DNA of 64,000 nucleotides from Streptosporangium lutulentum (GCF_030811455.1 NZ_JAUSQU010000001.1:3348001-3412000), one strand, 5' to 3'; positions 44,301-52,977 are shown, numbered from the stretch's first letter. Program-made: numbers and translations. The notes: generated from the letters alone by a model not told the origin.

Positions 44301-44624
44301 GTGGGAGAGACCAGACGCAGGTTCGATCCGGAGTTCCGGGCGGGCGCGGTGCGCATCGTGCGGGAGACAGGAAAGTCGATCGCGCAAGTCGCCAAGGATC
44401 TGGGCATCAATGCGGGCACGCTGGCCAACTGGGTGCAGATGGACCGGCTGGCCCGCGAGCAGAACGCCGGCAGCGAGGAACTGTCCGGATCCGAGCGGGA
44501 AGAGCTCGCCAGGTTGCGCAGGCAGCGGGCGGAGTGGGCCAAGGAGCGCGCCGAGCTGGAGATGGAGCGTGATGTCCTCAAACGCTCCGTGGTCTTGTGG
44601 GTCAAGGAAGCGACGGGCCGGTAA
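44301..44624 (+). CDS. IS3-family transposase OrfA
   Basis: A 107-residue helix-turn-helix protein. MGETRRRFDPEFRAGAVRIV and IAQVAKDLGINAGTLANWVQ form the DNA-binding domain, followed by a leucine-zipper-like helix (ELARLRRQRAEWAKERAELE). In IS3 elements OrfA joins OrfB by frameshifting to make the active transposase. Confidence 0.9.
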   Translation: MGETRRRFDPEFRAGAVRIVRETGKSIAQVAKDLGINAGTLANWVQMDRLAREQNAGSEELSGSEREELARLRRQRAEWAKERAELEMERDVLKRSVVLWVKEATGR

Positions 44625-44626
44625 GC

Positions 44627-45535
44627 GTGGCGGCCTTCATCAGCTCCCAGAAGACCGAGCACGACGTCCCCCACGCGGTGACCTGCCGGGCCTTGGGTGT
44701 CTCGCAGTCTTGGTACTACAAGTGGCGCGACCGGGCGCCAACGGCCCGCCAGCAGCGCCGCAAGGATCTCGACGCGGAGATTGCGGCGAAGTTCACCGCC
44801 TCGGGCGGCACCTACGGCAGCCCACGCATCACCCGTGACCTACACGAACAGGGATGGCGGATATCGGAGAACACCGTCGCGCAGCGCATGGCCGAGCTTG
44901 GCTTAGCCGGCAGAGCACCAAGGAGACGCCGATCGCTGACCCGGCAGGGCAAACGGCCTGCCGCCCCTGACCTGGTGCGGCGCTCGTTCACTGCGGTCGC
45001 GCCGGACGTGCTGTGGTGCGGCGATGTGACCGAGATCGTCACCGACGAGGGCAAGCTGTATCTGGCCACGGTCGAGGATCTGTTCTCCCGCCGGTTGCTG
45101 GGGTATGCGATGTCGGAGCATCACGATGCGGCGCTGACCATTGCCTCCCTGCAGATGGCCGCTGTCACCCGCGGCGGGAACGTCGACGGGGTGATCTTCC
45201 ACACCGATCGCGGCAGCGAGTACACCGCTGCCCGCTTCCAAGCAGCCTGCCGGCATTGGGGCGTGGTCCAGTCGATGGGCCGGGTCGGCTGTGCACTGGA
45301 CAACGCCGCCGCCGAGTCGTTCAACTCCACCCTCAAGGTCGAATACGTGCACCGACACCGCTTCCGCGCCCGGGCCGAAGCCCGGCTGAAGATCGCGACC
45401 TGGATCGCTGACTTCTACAACGCTCGCCGACGACACAGCGCCGCTGACGGGCTACCACCGATCGTCTACGAGCAGCAGATCATGACCGCTCGAATAGCCG
45501 CCAGAGCGAGGCTTCAGGAGGCCAGCGCCGCATAA
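44627..45535 (+). CDS. IS3-family transposase OrfB (rve integrase domain)
   Basis: A DDE transposase of about 302 residues. It has the HTH_21-like VTCRALGVSQSWYYKWRDR, then the integrase core with WCGDVTEIVTDEGKLYLATV, GVIFHTDRGSEYTAARF and the Glu in DNAAAESFNSTLKVE. GTG 44627 lies just after the orfA stop; the frame is open back to 44597, so an OrfAB fusion by frameshift in the overlap is possible. Confidence 0.9.
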   Translation: MAAFISSQKTEHDVPHAVTCRALGVSQSWYYKWRDRAPTARQQRRKDLDAEIAAKFTASGGTYGSPRITRDLHEQGWRISENTVAQRMAELGLAGRAPRRRRSLTRQGKRPAAPDLVRRSFTAVAPDVLWCGDVTEIVTDEGKLYLATVEDLFSRRLLGYAMSEHHDAALTIASLQMAAVTRGGNVDGVIFHTDRGSEYTAARFQAACRHWGVVQSMGRVGCALDNAAAESFNSTLKVEYVHRHRFRARAEARLKIATWIADFYNARRRHSAADGLPPIVYEQQIMTARIAARARLQEASAA

Positions 45536-46729
45536 CCGAATCTCCACGTTTTCAGGGGATAGACAGTAGATGCTGATATCGAGGTCGGCGTGCACGCGAA
45601 GCCCGGTGCGGGTGGTGGTGGAGGCGATGGTCTGCATGATGACCTCGTGGCTGCTCAGCGGTCGGCCCCGCCAGTTCATGGTGATGTGCGAGAACAGCCG
45701 ATGCTCGACCTTGTTCCACTTGGAGGTGCCGGGCGGAAAATGGCACACGGTGATCTCCAGCCCGGTCTCCACCGCCAGTGCGGCCAGCTCAGACTTCCAG
45801 GCTCGGGTGCGATACCCGTTGGATCCTCCCGCGTCGGCGGTGATCAGCAGGCGTGTGGCCAGCGGGTAGTCGTTGCTGCCGGTTGCTTTCCACCAGCGGC
45901 GGATGGACTCCACGGCGAAGGCGGCGGTGTCGTGGTCGGTGCCGACGTTCACCCAGCCGGCATTCGCCGTGAGGTCGTAGATGCCGTACGGCACCGCTTT
46001 GCCCAGGCTCTGGTCGAGGAAGTCGTGGGTGCGGGTGGCCGTCGGTTCGCCCACCGGCCGCCAGGTTCGGCCCGCGTTCTTGAACTCCCCGACGAGTTCC
46101 TTCTTCTTGGTGTCCACGCTGATCACCGGATCGCCCGTGTGCTGATAGCTCGTGACCTGCTCGTTGATGTAGCGGAACTGGCCATCGCGGTCCGGATGCT
46201 GCTTGCCTTCGATGGTCTTGGCGTTGGCCTGCAGGCTGAATCCTTCCTCTCGCAGGAGGTCGGCGATGACATCGGCGCTGACCCGATGTCCTTGCTGCGT
46301 CAGTTCGGTGGCCAGGGTGCGGGTGGACTTGGTGGTCCACCGCAACGGCGACATCGGATCGCCCCGTTCGTCCGGTTCAACCAGGGCCAGCAGCGCTGGC
46401 CGCAGCCCGGGGTCCAGATCGACCAGGCGTTTGCGGCCCCCACCCCGGCGGCGCGCCCGCCCCAGCGGCTCGGTACCTGAGTCCAGCTCATCGACTCCTA
46501 ACGACACCGTCGCCTCACGGACATCCGCAGCTCGGGCCACCGCCCGGATCCCGCCATGCCCCAAGGCACGAGCTTCGGCCCCCATCAGCAGCCGCCGCTG
46601 CCGTTCATCCAGATGAGGAAAAATCGTCCCGAACTTCAGCCTCAGCGTCTCCACCGTTTCCTGCGTCACGCCCATACCATCTCAACGAACGCAAACCCGG
46701 CAAGCTACGGCTTATTTCTCTGCGAGCCC

Positions 46730-46758
46730 TAACTACCCGGCCTTGGGGCAAGGCCCCC
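46730..46758 (-). repeat. Right inverted flank of the 6.2-kb IS cluster
   Basis: CTAACTACCCGGCCTTGGGG followed by CAAGGCCCC is the inverted counterpart of 40503-40531. The two copies differ mainly in the orientation of the CTTG/CAAG centre of the GGGGC palindrome. Confidence 0.6.
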
Positions 46759-46908
46759 TGGGCATCAGCCACCAATCCAACCCCTCATGAATTTGAACAA
46801 GCGCTGCCCAGGTGGGCGACCGGTCGGCGAAGGCAATCGGAGCCGCCCGAGCGATGTCGCAAGTTGCGGAGTGGCTCGAACGTCGACACCGCGCCAGCGT
46901 GCCCGCTG

Positions 46909-47286
46909 CTACGCGGTCAACGTCACCACCAGGAACACCGCCCCCAGCACCAGCGCGACCGGTGTCATCACCGAGCGCTCGAACTTGCTGCGCGACAACA
47001 GGTTCAGCACCGAATTCAGCACCAGGTAAATCACGATCACCCACATCCCGATCGTCAACAGCGGCTCGCCGATGATCGACACCAGGCCGGCTTTGCTCAG
47101 TAGGAACAGCGCGAACACAACGTAAATCGGGACCGCGACTACGCTCCCGATCCGCAGGTTTCGAGGCAGCACGTCGTACTGACCGCCCCAGGCGAAGCGG
47201 CCCAAAGGCGCTCCGGCAGCAAGGGCGATCTGGAAAACGGCGAGTAGGGCGAGCAGGATCAGGCCTATGATCGCAAATGCTGACAT
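46909..47286 (-). CDS. Four-helix membrane protein
   Basis: A 125-residue integral membrane protein with four hydrophobic helices (AIIGLILLALLAVFQIALAA, then VVAVPIYVVFALFLLSKAG, IGMWVIVIYLVLNSVLNLL and VALVLGAVFLVVTLTA) and a basic loop SRSKFERS. ATG 47286 lacks a strong ribosome-binding site. The pattern is common among unnamed actinobacterial membrane proteins. It is intact and lies between the IS cluster and repeat R4. Confidence 0.75.
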   Translation of the reverse strand: MSAFAIIGLILLALLAVFQIALAAGAPLGRFAWGGQYDVLPRNLRIGSVVAVPIYVVFALFLLSKAGLVSIIGEPLLTIGMWVIVIYLVLNSVLNLLSRSKFERSVMTPVALVLGAVFLVVTLTA

Positions 47287-47372
47287 GGCCTGACGCTACC
47301 GGGTTTCGAGGTCAACAGGTGTCCCCGATGGGTTTCCTGGGAAACAACCTCCAAGGCCCTGGATGGCGGGGC

Positions 47373-47466
47373 TGAATCGCCCCGGCTTCGATGGAGACCA
47401 GGGGCACACCACCTCCACAGGACCCGGGGCAGACCACAGAGCCTCCATCGAGGCTGGGGCGATTCA
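47373..47466. repeat. Inverted repeat with 26-bp arms
   Basis: TGAATCGCCCCGGCTTCGAT plus GGAGAC (47373-47398) and GCCTCCATCGAGGCTGGGGC plus GATTCA (47441-47466) pair with three mismatches around a 42-nt loop. The arms resemble one CRISPR-type repeat in opposite orientations, but there is no array. A hairpin element or MITE remnant is more likely. Confidence 0.5.
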
Positions 47467-47561
47467 TTGGGCACAGCCCCGGTGGCGTGGACCATCTGTT
47501 GCCACCGAAGGAAGTTCGGCATGGCTGCACACTGGAGGGCGGCCGGCATCTCAAGGGACAG

Positions 47562-47868
47562 ATCGGGTTCAGGCGCGCTTCCGGGCTTTCATGTTCGGCC
47601 TGTGACAAAATGTCACAGGTGCGCTTTCATGCCGATCTGCACATGCACTCGAAATACTCCAGGGCCTGCAGCAAGGAGGAGAAGGCCGGGTCAACACTTT
47701 CCGGCAAGCCGAGCACGAGAGAATATAGGTGCTCAACAGGCGGACCGAGGGCATCACGTACCCGCCGAACTGTATGAACAGCCGATGAGAACGCCAGATG
47801 AGTCGCAGGGGCAGCCGATCATCTGGGAATGTCAAGCACTGATCGGCGAGAATCTTCTCTACAGGGTA
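47562..47868 (+). repeat. endoQ 5'-end repeat, copy R4
   Basis: Core 47619-47675 (GTG start, RFHADLHMHSKYSRACSK). The palindrome upstream of the start codon is perfect here (CTGTGAC, AAAAT, GTCACAG). The right half is more diverged than in R2/R3 but keeps GCCGAGCACGAGAGAA and GATCGGCGAGAATC. One frame stays open beyond it (IGENLLYRVDPEELTKLTMQ) into a low-GC stretch to about 48000 in which I recognise no gene. Confidence 0.85.
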
Positions 47869-48290
47869 GATCCGGAGGAGCTTACCAAGCTGACGATGCA
47901 ACTCATTGTCTTCTCCGTCGGCTTAAGTAAGCCATTAAGCGTTCAGGAAGTACTGGCACGTTATTGCGAATGTGAGGTAACGGCCGTGGTTGCGCTGGGG
48001 TCGATGGGGCCTTCGGAACGCATGTGATCTGATCGTCTCGTCGCGTGTTGCTGGGCTTGAAGGGGATTACGACCGTGTCGGTGAGGTCGAGTTCGTCGAT
48101 GCGATCCCCGCTGGTGCCGGGCGGCCCTGGCAGGGCCGCCGGGAAACGATCTCAATGGCGAGTCACGGGATCGTCCTTGGCCAGCTCGAAGGCGACCGGC
48201 GCCGCGAGGCTCTGACCTGGGGATGAAACACTTCCGGAGGTGCCGGACACCTGCTGGTGTGTTCTAGCACCTTTTGATGAGGAGACACCT

Positions 48291-48842
48291 GTGCAGGATC
48301 CACGCGGGCCCTCCGGCGCGCGCGATCGTTTCGAGGCACTCTACCTCGCCCATTACCTGGCGATCCATCGCTATGTGCTGCGTCGTACCGAGTCGCCCGA
48401 CGACATCGCCGACGTGATCGCGGAGACTTTCCTCGTCGCGTGGCGGCGGCTGGACAGCGTTCCCGCGGGAGAGGCCACCGTGTTGTGGTTGTACGGCGCG
48501 GCCCGCCGCGTCCTGGCCAACCACCGGCGCGGGGAGTCACGCCGCACCGCGCTGGCCTCGCGGCTACGTGACGAACTGGCCGCCGGTCGGGGGACGATGC
48601 CTGCCCATTCACAAGCCGAGGCAGTCCACACCGCCTTCGCCACCTTGACCCCAGCAGAACGGGAGGTACTCGCGCTGGCCTACTGGGAACAACTGACCGG
48701 CCCACAGATCGCCAAGGTGCTCAACTGCAGCAGCACTGCCGCCCGGCTGCGTCTGTACCGGGCCCGCAAGCGGCTGACTCGGCTGCTCGAGACGACAGAC
48801 GAGTTCCATGTGATCTCCGTTTTGAGGGGAGAGACCCGATGA
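48291..48842 (+). CDS. ECF-type RNA polymerase sigma factor
   Basis: A 183-residue sigma-70-family factor. Region 2 includes FEALYLAHYLAIHRYVLRRT and DVIAETFLVAWRRLDSVP; region 4 includes TLTPAEREVLALAYWEQLTG and AKVLNCSSTAARLRLYRARK. GTG 48291 has GAGGAGA about 6 nt upstream. Its stop overlaps the start of the next gene by 4 bp, so the two are coupled. The CU044_5270-type partner is the probable membrane control protein. An inverted repeat (GGTGCC, then CACCTGCTGGTG and GCACC) lies at 48239-48271. Confidence 0.9.
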   Translation: MQDPRGPSGARDRFEALYLAHYLAIHRYVLRRTESPDDIADVIAETFLVAWRRLDSVPAGEATVLWLYGAARRVLANHRRGESRRTALASRLRDELAAGRGTMPAHSQAEAVHTAFATLTPAEREVLALAYWEQLTGPQIAKVLNCSSTAARLRLYRARKRLTRLLETTDEFHVISVLRGETR

Positions 48843-50032
48843 GCAAGATCGACCGCATGATGTCGGCCATCGATCCCGCCGCCGGCTCCGCTGAGCCGCG
48901 CTTGAGCCAGGGTGTCTATGACCTGCTTGAGGAGATCGTGGCGACCCCGCCCGCGCGCCGTCGGCTGTCCTGGCTCCCGGTGGCAGGCCGGCGCCGCCTG
49001 GCCTGGGGATGGGCCCTGGGGACGGCCACGGCCACGATTGCCGTCGTTATGGCTGTCGTCACGCTGGTGGTGAACCTGGCCACCGTACCCATACTCGTCC
49101 CCGCACCGGTGCTCGTCCCGGCCGGCCGCAACGATGCCCTGCTCCGGCTGGCGGACCAGGTCGTACAACTGCCGGACGACAGCGGCGTCTACTGGCTCAG
49201 GCCTCTGCTCAACAACGGGCTGATACGAGTCCAGGCGGGCGGCGAGAGGTTCAATGTGCTCTCCTCGACACGGATCGACCTTTGGCAGCCGCGCGACCCC
49301 CGCGACCCTGTCCAGGTGGAGAGCCGGGAGCAGTTCACCCGGCCCGCCACTCCTGCCGACGAGCGCACCTGGCGGGCGGTCGGCTCTCCAGCCACGGTCC
49401 AGAAAGTGTGTACGCCGGGCACCCGCGTGCAGGACTGTAAGCAGATACGGCTGCACACAACCTCCTCAAAATGTGTGTATACACGCGCGACCGAACCTGG
49501 CGGCGTGCTCGATGACCGGCGACTGGGCGAACTTACGCTCACCGACCTCGCAGCACTGCCCGACGACGCCGTCCGGCTGCAAGAAAAACTTCGGACCTAC
49601 TGGAAAGCCAGTCAGGATGGGGATAGCTACGAGGAGTTCCTCTCCAGAGCCTCGGCGCTGCTGGAACTGCCGGTCAAGCCCCCGGTCCGGGCGGCCGCCC
49701 TCCGCCTTCTGGCCGCACTGCCGACCACCACAGTGGGCGGCTCGGCCACCGACCCGCTGGGGCGCTCGGGTATCGGGGTCACCTTCGTGAAGAGCGAGGG
49801 TTTCTCCGCCCAGTTCGGCGCTGACGACGAGGTGGCCGAGCGGTACTCCACCATCCTCGACCCGCAGACCGGCACCATCCTGGCCCACACTTCCAGCGCA
49901 GCCGAGAGCGCGGAGGGGATCGAGAAGGGGACGGCCATGTACTACCAGGCGTGGGCACCTGAAGCCGGCTGGACAAGCGAACGCCCCGAGCGGCCACACG
50001 GCTGCCGGCTCAGTGACCGCCCGATCCCATGA
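48839..50032 (+). CDS. CU044_5270-family membrane protein, probable sigma-factor partner
   Basis: A 397-residue protein. The cytosolic N-terminus (about 55 residues) is followed by one transmembrane helix (TIAVVMAVVTLVVNLATVPI, about residues 60-80) and a long outer domain. It follows a coupled ECF sigma gene, the usual place for this family in actinomycetes. The N-terminal segment could hold the sigma factor at the membrane, as anti-sigma factors do, although no zinc motif (HxxxCxxC) is visible. The outer domain has CTPGTRVQDCKQ with cysteines that may pair. The role is inferred from gene order. Confidence 0.8.
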   Translation: MSKIDRMMSAIDPAAGSAEPRLSQGVYDLLEEIVATPPARRRLSWLPVAGRRRLAWGWALGTATATIAVVMAVVTLVVNLATVPILVPAPVLVPAGRNDALLRLADQVVQLPDDSGVYWLRPLLNNGLIRVQAGGERFNVLSSTRIDLWQPRDPRDPVQVESREQFTRPATPADERTWRAVGSPATVQKVCTPGTRVQDCKQIRLHTTSSKCVYTRATEPGGVLDDRRLGELTLTDLAALPDDAVRLQEKLRTYWKASQDGDSYEEFLSRASALLELPVKPPVRAAALRLLAALPTTTVGGSATDPLGRSGIGVTFVKSEGFSAQFGADDEVAERYSTILDPQTGTILAHTSSAAESAEGIEKGTAMYYQAWAPEAGWTSERPERPHGCRLSDRPIP

Positions 50033-50242
50033 CAGGGCGCCCTGTACAAGCGCTATCGGCCTCCGGGACTGGTAGAACACAGAAATTGGCAGTAGCGATG
50101 ATCATATTACCGGCGGCCCACGGATCGGCCTAAGAACTCCTAACAGAATGAGGTCGGCCGCGTCTGGGAACATGATTGGTCCTTGGAGTGGGCCGTCTAC
50201 CCAAACTGGGGCAACTCCGGAAGTGTCCTATACGATCTTTCA

Positions 50243-50755
50243 ATGCTGATGCGGAAGGACGTGCCAACAGACCGTCGCTCGCAGGCGTGGTTCGTGGTGG
50301 CAGTGAGTGCTTCGCTGGTGCCGTGGGCGTTGCTCGCCACGACGGAGAGCGGAGGGTCTCCCCTTCCCTTGCCTTTGGCAATGCTCGCCACTTTCTTTCC
50401 CGGGGTCTCGAACCGGGACTTCATAGCTCTGGACGTCTTTGTCATCGGCGTCCTGCCGCTTTTGATGGGCGTCGCCGCCATGAAAAGATCTCGCACGCTG
50501 GTCGGCACTATCAGCGCGATCTGCGGTGTCCTGGCCTTGCTCCATCTGTGGCTCGTGCTGGGAGAACTTCCGATAACCCTTCCGCCGGCGGATGCCACCG
50601 CGGACATGTTCGCCGGCAGTCAACCGGACTTCCACTTCGGTACGCACCCGGAGGGAGGGCTCTGGGCGCTGGCGCCCGTCGCCTATGCGGCCAGCGTTAT
50701 CGCACTCCTTGTCGCCGCCCGACGGGGAGGTCGCGGGGTGACGCGGGACGGCTGA
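50243..50755 (+). CDS. Passenger membrane protein in the insertion cassette
   Basis: A 170-residue protein with about four hydrophobic helices (AWFVVAVSASLVPWALLATT, IALDVFVIGVLPLLMGVAAM, ISAICGVLALLHLWLVLGEL and ALAPVAYAASVIALLVAARR). ATG 50243 is the likely start (ATG 50249 is possible); a longer frame opens at TTG 50183 inside the terminal repeat. No family is recognised. It fills most of the space between the cassette ends. Confidence 0.65.
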   Translation: MLMRKDVPTDRRSQAWFVVAVSASLVPWALLATTESGGSPLPLPLAMLATFFPGVSNRDFIALDVFVIGVLPLLMGVAAMKRSRTLVGTISAICGVLALLHLWLVLGELPITLPPADATADMFAGSQPDFHFGTHPEGGLWALAPVAYAASVIALLVAARRGGRGVTRDG

Positions 50756-50809
50756 CCTTGTGCCTGTCGTACTCCCTGTTCACTTTCCGGTCCCCATGCC
50801 CAATGAGGC

Positions 50810-50921
50810 TCTGCTTGCGTCCGGGATCGCGGTAACGGCGTTCGATCGTGGGTAGCAGCGACTCGATACGTTGCCGGGTCTCATCGGGGACAATCCGCGG
50901 TGGCCGCTCACCCTTCCTCAC
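50810..50921 (-). pseudogene. N-terminal tip of an IS5-family transposase
   Basis: MRKGERPPRIVPDETRQRIE and SLLPTIERRYRDPGRKQSL match the start of IS5-family orfA (VPDELWxxIEPLLPxxERRxRxPGRKxL). The frame then loses similarity. It lies against the right inverted repeat of the cassette. Confidence 0.6.
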
Positions 50922-51047
50922 CCTCGGTTCGACGATTGGCCATGTTCCCGGACGCTGCCGACCTCATTCTGTTAGGAATTCTAAGGCATCGGTACTCGGC
51001 TCTTACTCACTCGAGTTCGTACGCGCCCTCAGAGTGAGTGTCGGTAA

Positions 51048-52500
51048 GGTCGGGTCGCCCGAAGGAATCTCATCCTCGGGCGACCCCAGGGCCCCGGCAT
51101 AGTGGCGTTGAATGATGTGATGTCCGGTTCGCGGAGTGACGGACGCGAAGCCGGCCGGTAAGCAAGCAGGCACGATCTTCGAGATCATGAGGTTCTCTAC
51201 GCCAAATGATCAGAGAAGGCCGTGCCTGCCCCCTCATCATTGCCGATCAACCCTGCCCTGAACCAACTGGCCGAAGTGAGCTGCGACTCCATGCCCGTCG
51301 TAGTCGCCGAGTACGCCAGCCTGCTGGATCAGTTACGGCAGGTTCCCGATCCGCGCGATCGACGCGGGATCCGACACGCGCTGGCTTCGGTACTGGCAGT
51401 GGCCGCAGCGGCGGTCCTGGCCGGAGCGCGGTCCTTCACCGCGATCGGCGAATGGATCGCTGATGCTCCAGTCCAGGTCCAGGCCATATTGGAGGTCAGA
51501 CGCGACCCCGTGATCGGAGCTCATCGGCCACCACACGAGGCGACGATCCGCCGGTTGCTGGAGGTTGTCGACGCCGACATGCTCGATGCGATCCTCACTG
51601 GGTGGCTGACCGCCCGCCTGCAGATACACGCCGAAAGCGCCCCGACATCCGGGCGCGGCCGACAACGCCAGGCCATCGCGGTGGATGGCAAGGCGCTACG
51701 CGGTGCTCGCCTGGCCGAACACAGCACCGTGCACCTGCTGGCCGCCTTCGATCACAACTCCGGCTTGGTGCTGGCCCAGACCGACGTGGACGGCAAAACG
51801 AACGAGATCACCCGATTCCAGCCCCTGCTGGAAGGTCTTGACCTGGACGGATGTGTCCTCACCGCCGACGCGCTGCACACCCAGCGCGATCATGCCACCT
51901 TCCTGGTGACCAAGAAGAACGCCCATTACATACTGATCGTGAAGAAGAATCAGCCCAGCCTGCACACCCAGCTCAAACGCCTGCTGTGGAAACGGGTCCC
52001 CATTGCCGACCGCCGGCGCGATCGCGGACACGGCCGCGAGGAACGCCGCACGCTGAAGGTGCTCACCGTCAAAGCCGGCCTGCTCTTCCCGCACGCTGTC
52101 CAAGCCATGCAGATCAAACGCCAGGTCAGGGATCTGAAGCAGGGCAAATGGCGAACCGTGACCGTCTACGCCATCACCAGCCTGCCCACCTGGCAGGCCA
52201 GCCCCGCCGACCTCGCCGCATGGATCCGCGGCCACTGGAGCATCGAAAATCGGCTCCACTACGTCCGCGACGTCACCTACGGCGAGGACCACTCCCAAGC
52301 CCGCACCGGCAACGCACCCCGCAACATGGCCGCCCTGCGCAACCTCGCCATCGGCGTTCTGCGCCTGACCGGCGCGACCAACCTCGCCCAGGCCATCCGG
52401 CACCTCTCCCGAGACGCCACCCGCCCTCTGGCCCTCCTCGGCCTCACATGATCAAGAGCCGCCCAACCGACTTTGCCGGGGCCCTGCGGGCGACCCGACC
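51048..52500 (+). mobile_element. ISAs1-family insertion sequence (copy 2), 1453 bp
   Basis: The ends are GGTCGGGTCGCCCG (left, 51048) and its complement (right, ending 52500). AGGGCCCCGGC follows directly at the right end, but at the left only after a 26-bp insert that itself repeats GGGCGACC and can fold back on the terminus. No clear target duplication was seen. Confidence 0.75.
51222..52451 (+). CDS. ISAs1-family transposase (copy 2)
   Basis: A 409-residue full-length transposase. The N-terminal [20 protein letters not shown] is followed by the core [59 protein letters not shown] and [20 protein letters not shown] with the catalytic Glu. The start is GTG 51222. The frame is intact, so the element may be active. 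Confidence 0.9.
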   Translation: MPAPSSLPINPALNQLAEVSCDSMPVVVAEYASLLDQLRQVPDPRDRRGIRHALASVLAVAAAAVLAGARSFTAIGEWIADAPVQVQAILEVRRDPVIGAHRPPHEATIRRLLEVVDADMLDAILTGWLTARLQIHAESAPTSGRGRQRQAIAVDGKALRGARLAEHSTVHLLAAFDHNSGLVLAQTDVDGKTNEITRFQPLLEGLDLDGCVLTADALHTQRDHATFLVTKKNAHYILIVKKNQPSLHTQLKRLLWKRVPIADRRRDRGHGREERRTLKVLTVKAGLLFPHAVQAMQIKRQVRDLKQGKWRTVTVYAITSLPTWQASPADLAAWIRGHWSIENRLHYVRDVTYGEDHSQARTGNAPRNMAALRNLAIGVLRLTGATNLAQAIRHLSRDATRPLALLGLT

Positions 52501-52678
52501 TCAGTGATTCGGTGAGCTGACCTGTCCCCGGACGCGTGAACGTGATGGGGAAGCTCATAACGGGCCCTCAGGCAGGCTGTTCGCAGAGACGTCAGGGGGA
52601 TGAACGCTGTTTGTGTGCCCAGTTCCCCAGGGGTGGGTCCTGCCGGCGCGGGAATGCTGGCGAGGCGTTCGACGAGTG

Positions 52679-52945
52679 CTACGACGGTGTCTCGGTCTCC
52701 CTCTGACGTGGGCGCACGGCCTGCCCTGCCTGGATGAGCTCGCCGATGATCGGGCCGACCGGCTTGGAGAAGACTCGAGAGGTCTTGTTCGGTGGCACGT
52801 GCAGCAGGCAGATCTTGTAGGGCTGCCCGGTGGACTCATCGACGGCCTCGTCCCAGCGAATGCAGTCGAGTTCGAGGCGGCGGATCTCGTCGATCCGGCA
52901 TCCTCCGAACAGCGAGACCCCTACCAGGGCACGGATTCAATCGGG
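52679..52945 (-). pseudogene. Remnant of a large tyrosine recombinase (integrase)
   Basis: The minus strand encodes ALVGVSLFGGCRIDEIRRLE, then LDCIRWDEAVDE and HVPPNKTSRVFSKPVGPIIG. This matches the box I region of large site-specific tyrosine recombinases, where an Arg in a CRIDEIRRL-type helix is catalytic and NKT...F.KPV follows. The C-terminal boxes with the His-x-x-Arg and Tyr are missing; a TAG at 52679 ends the frame and a stop lies just upstream. It lies in the last interval before endoQ and is the only recombinase-like sequence I see outside the IS elements. Confidence 0.6.
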
Positions 52946-52977
52946 TAGTAGGTGGCGTGCCAGCCGGATGCTCTGGC

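Larger units (their letters stand above)
44251..45565 (+). mobile_element. IS3-family insertion sequence, 1315 bp, with 4-bp target duplication
   Basis: The ends are TGGCCTTCCCCTTCTATCGT and GGAGATCTG on the left. On the right (inverted) they are TGTCTATCCCCTGAAAACGT and GGAGATTCG: about 28-bp imperfect repeats starting with TG. GTAG flanks both sides (44247-44250 and 45566-45569). It carries orfA and orfB in the usual order. Confidence 0.85.
43674..46675 (-). pseudogene. ISAzo13-family transposase split by IS3
   Basis: The 5' part (46675 to 45566, 370 codons) starts MGVTQETVETLRLKFGTIFP and contains the DDE core: VISVDTKKKELVGEF, LLITADAGGSNGYRTRAWKS and FPPGTSKWNKVEHRLFSHI. The 3' part (44246 to 43674, 190 codons) holds PTGITISDRQMDALPLQRHD and the helix-turn-helix-like tail. 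Removing the 1315-bp IS3 plus one GTAG joins ADLDISIY directly to PTGITISDRQ in frame, giving an intact 560-residue enzyme. The insertion is therefore precise and recent. Confidence 0.85.
43658..46730 (-). mobile_element. ISAzo13-family IS interrupted by an IS3 element
   Basis: The ends share AGGGCTCGCAGA (left about 43659-43670; right, inverted, about 46718-46729) in the wider match TTAAGGGCTCGCAGATTAT / TTAGGGCTCGCAGAGAAAT. One long transposase gene runs on the minus strand and is split by the IS3 copy at 44251-45565. Left of it, bases 43610-43657 hold nothing recognisable. Confidence 0.7.
50135..50980. mobile_element. IS5-like mobile insertion cassette carrying a membrane-protein gene
   Basis: Two near-perfect inverted repeats of about 41 bp bound 846 bp: CTCCTAACAGAATGAGGTCG then GC, GCGTC, GGGAACATG on the left, with the complement on the right. 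CTAAG flanks both sides (50130-50134 and 50981-50985), a probable target duplication. Inside are an intact membrane-protein gene and only the N-terminal tip of an IS5-family transposase. This is the pattern of a non-autonomous element with a passenger gene. Confidence 0.75.

Noticed and set aside
47373..47466. CRISPR array
   Set aside because: Only two repeat-like units, in opposite orientations, and no cas gene in the window.
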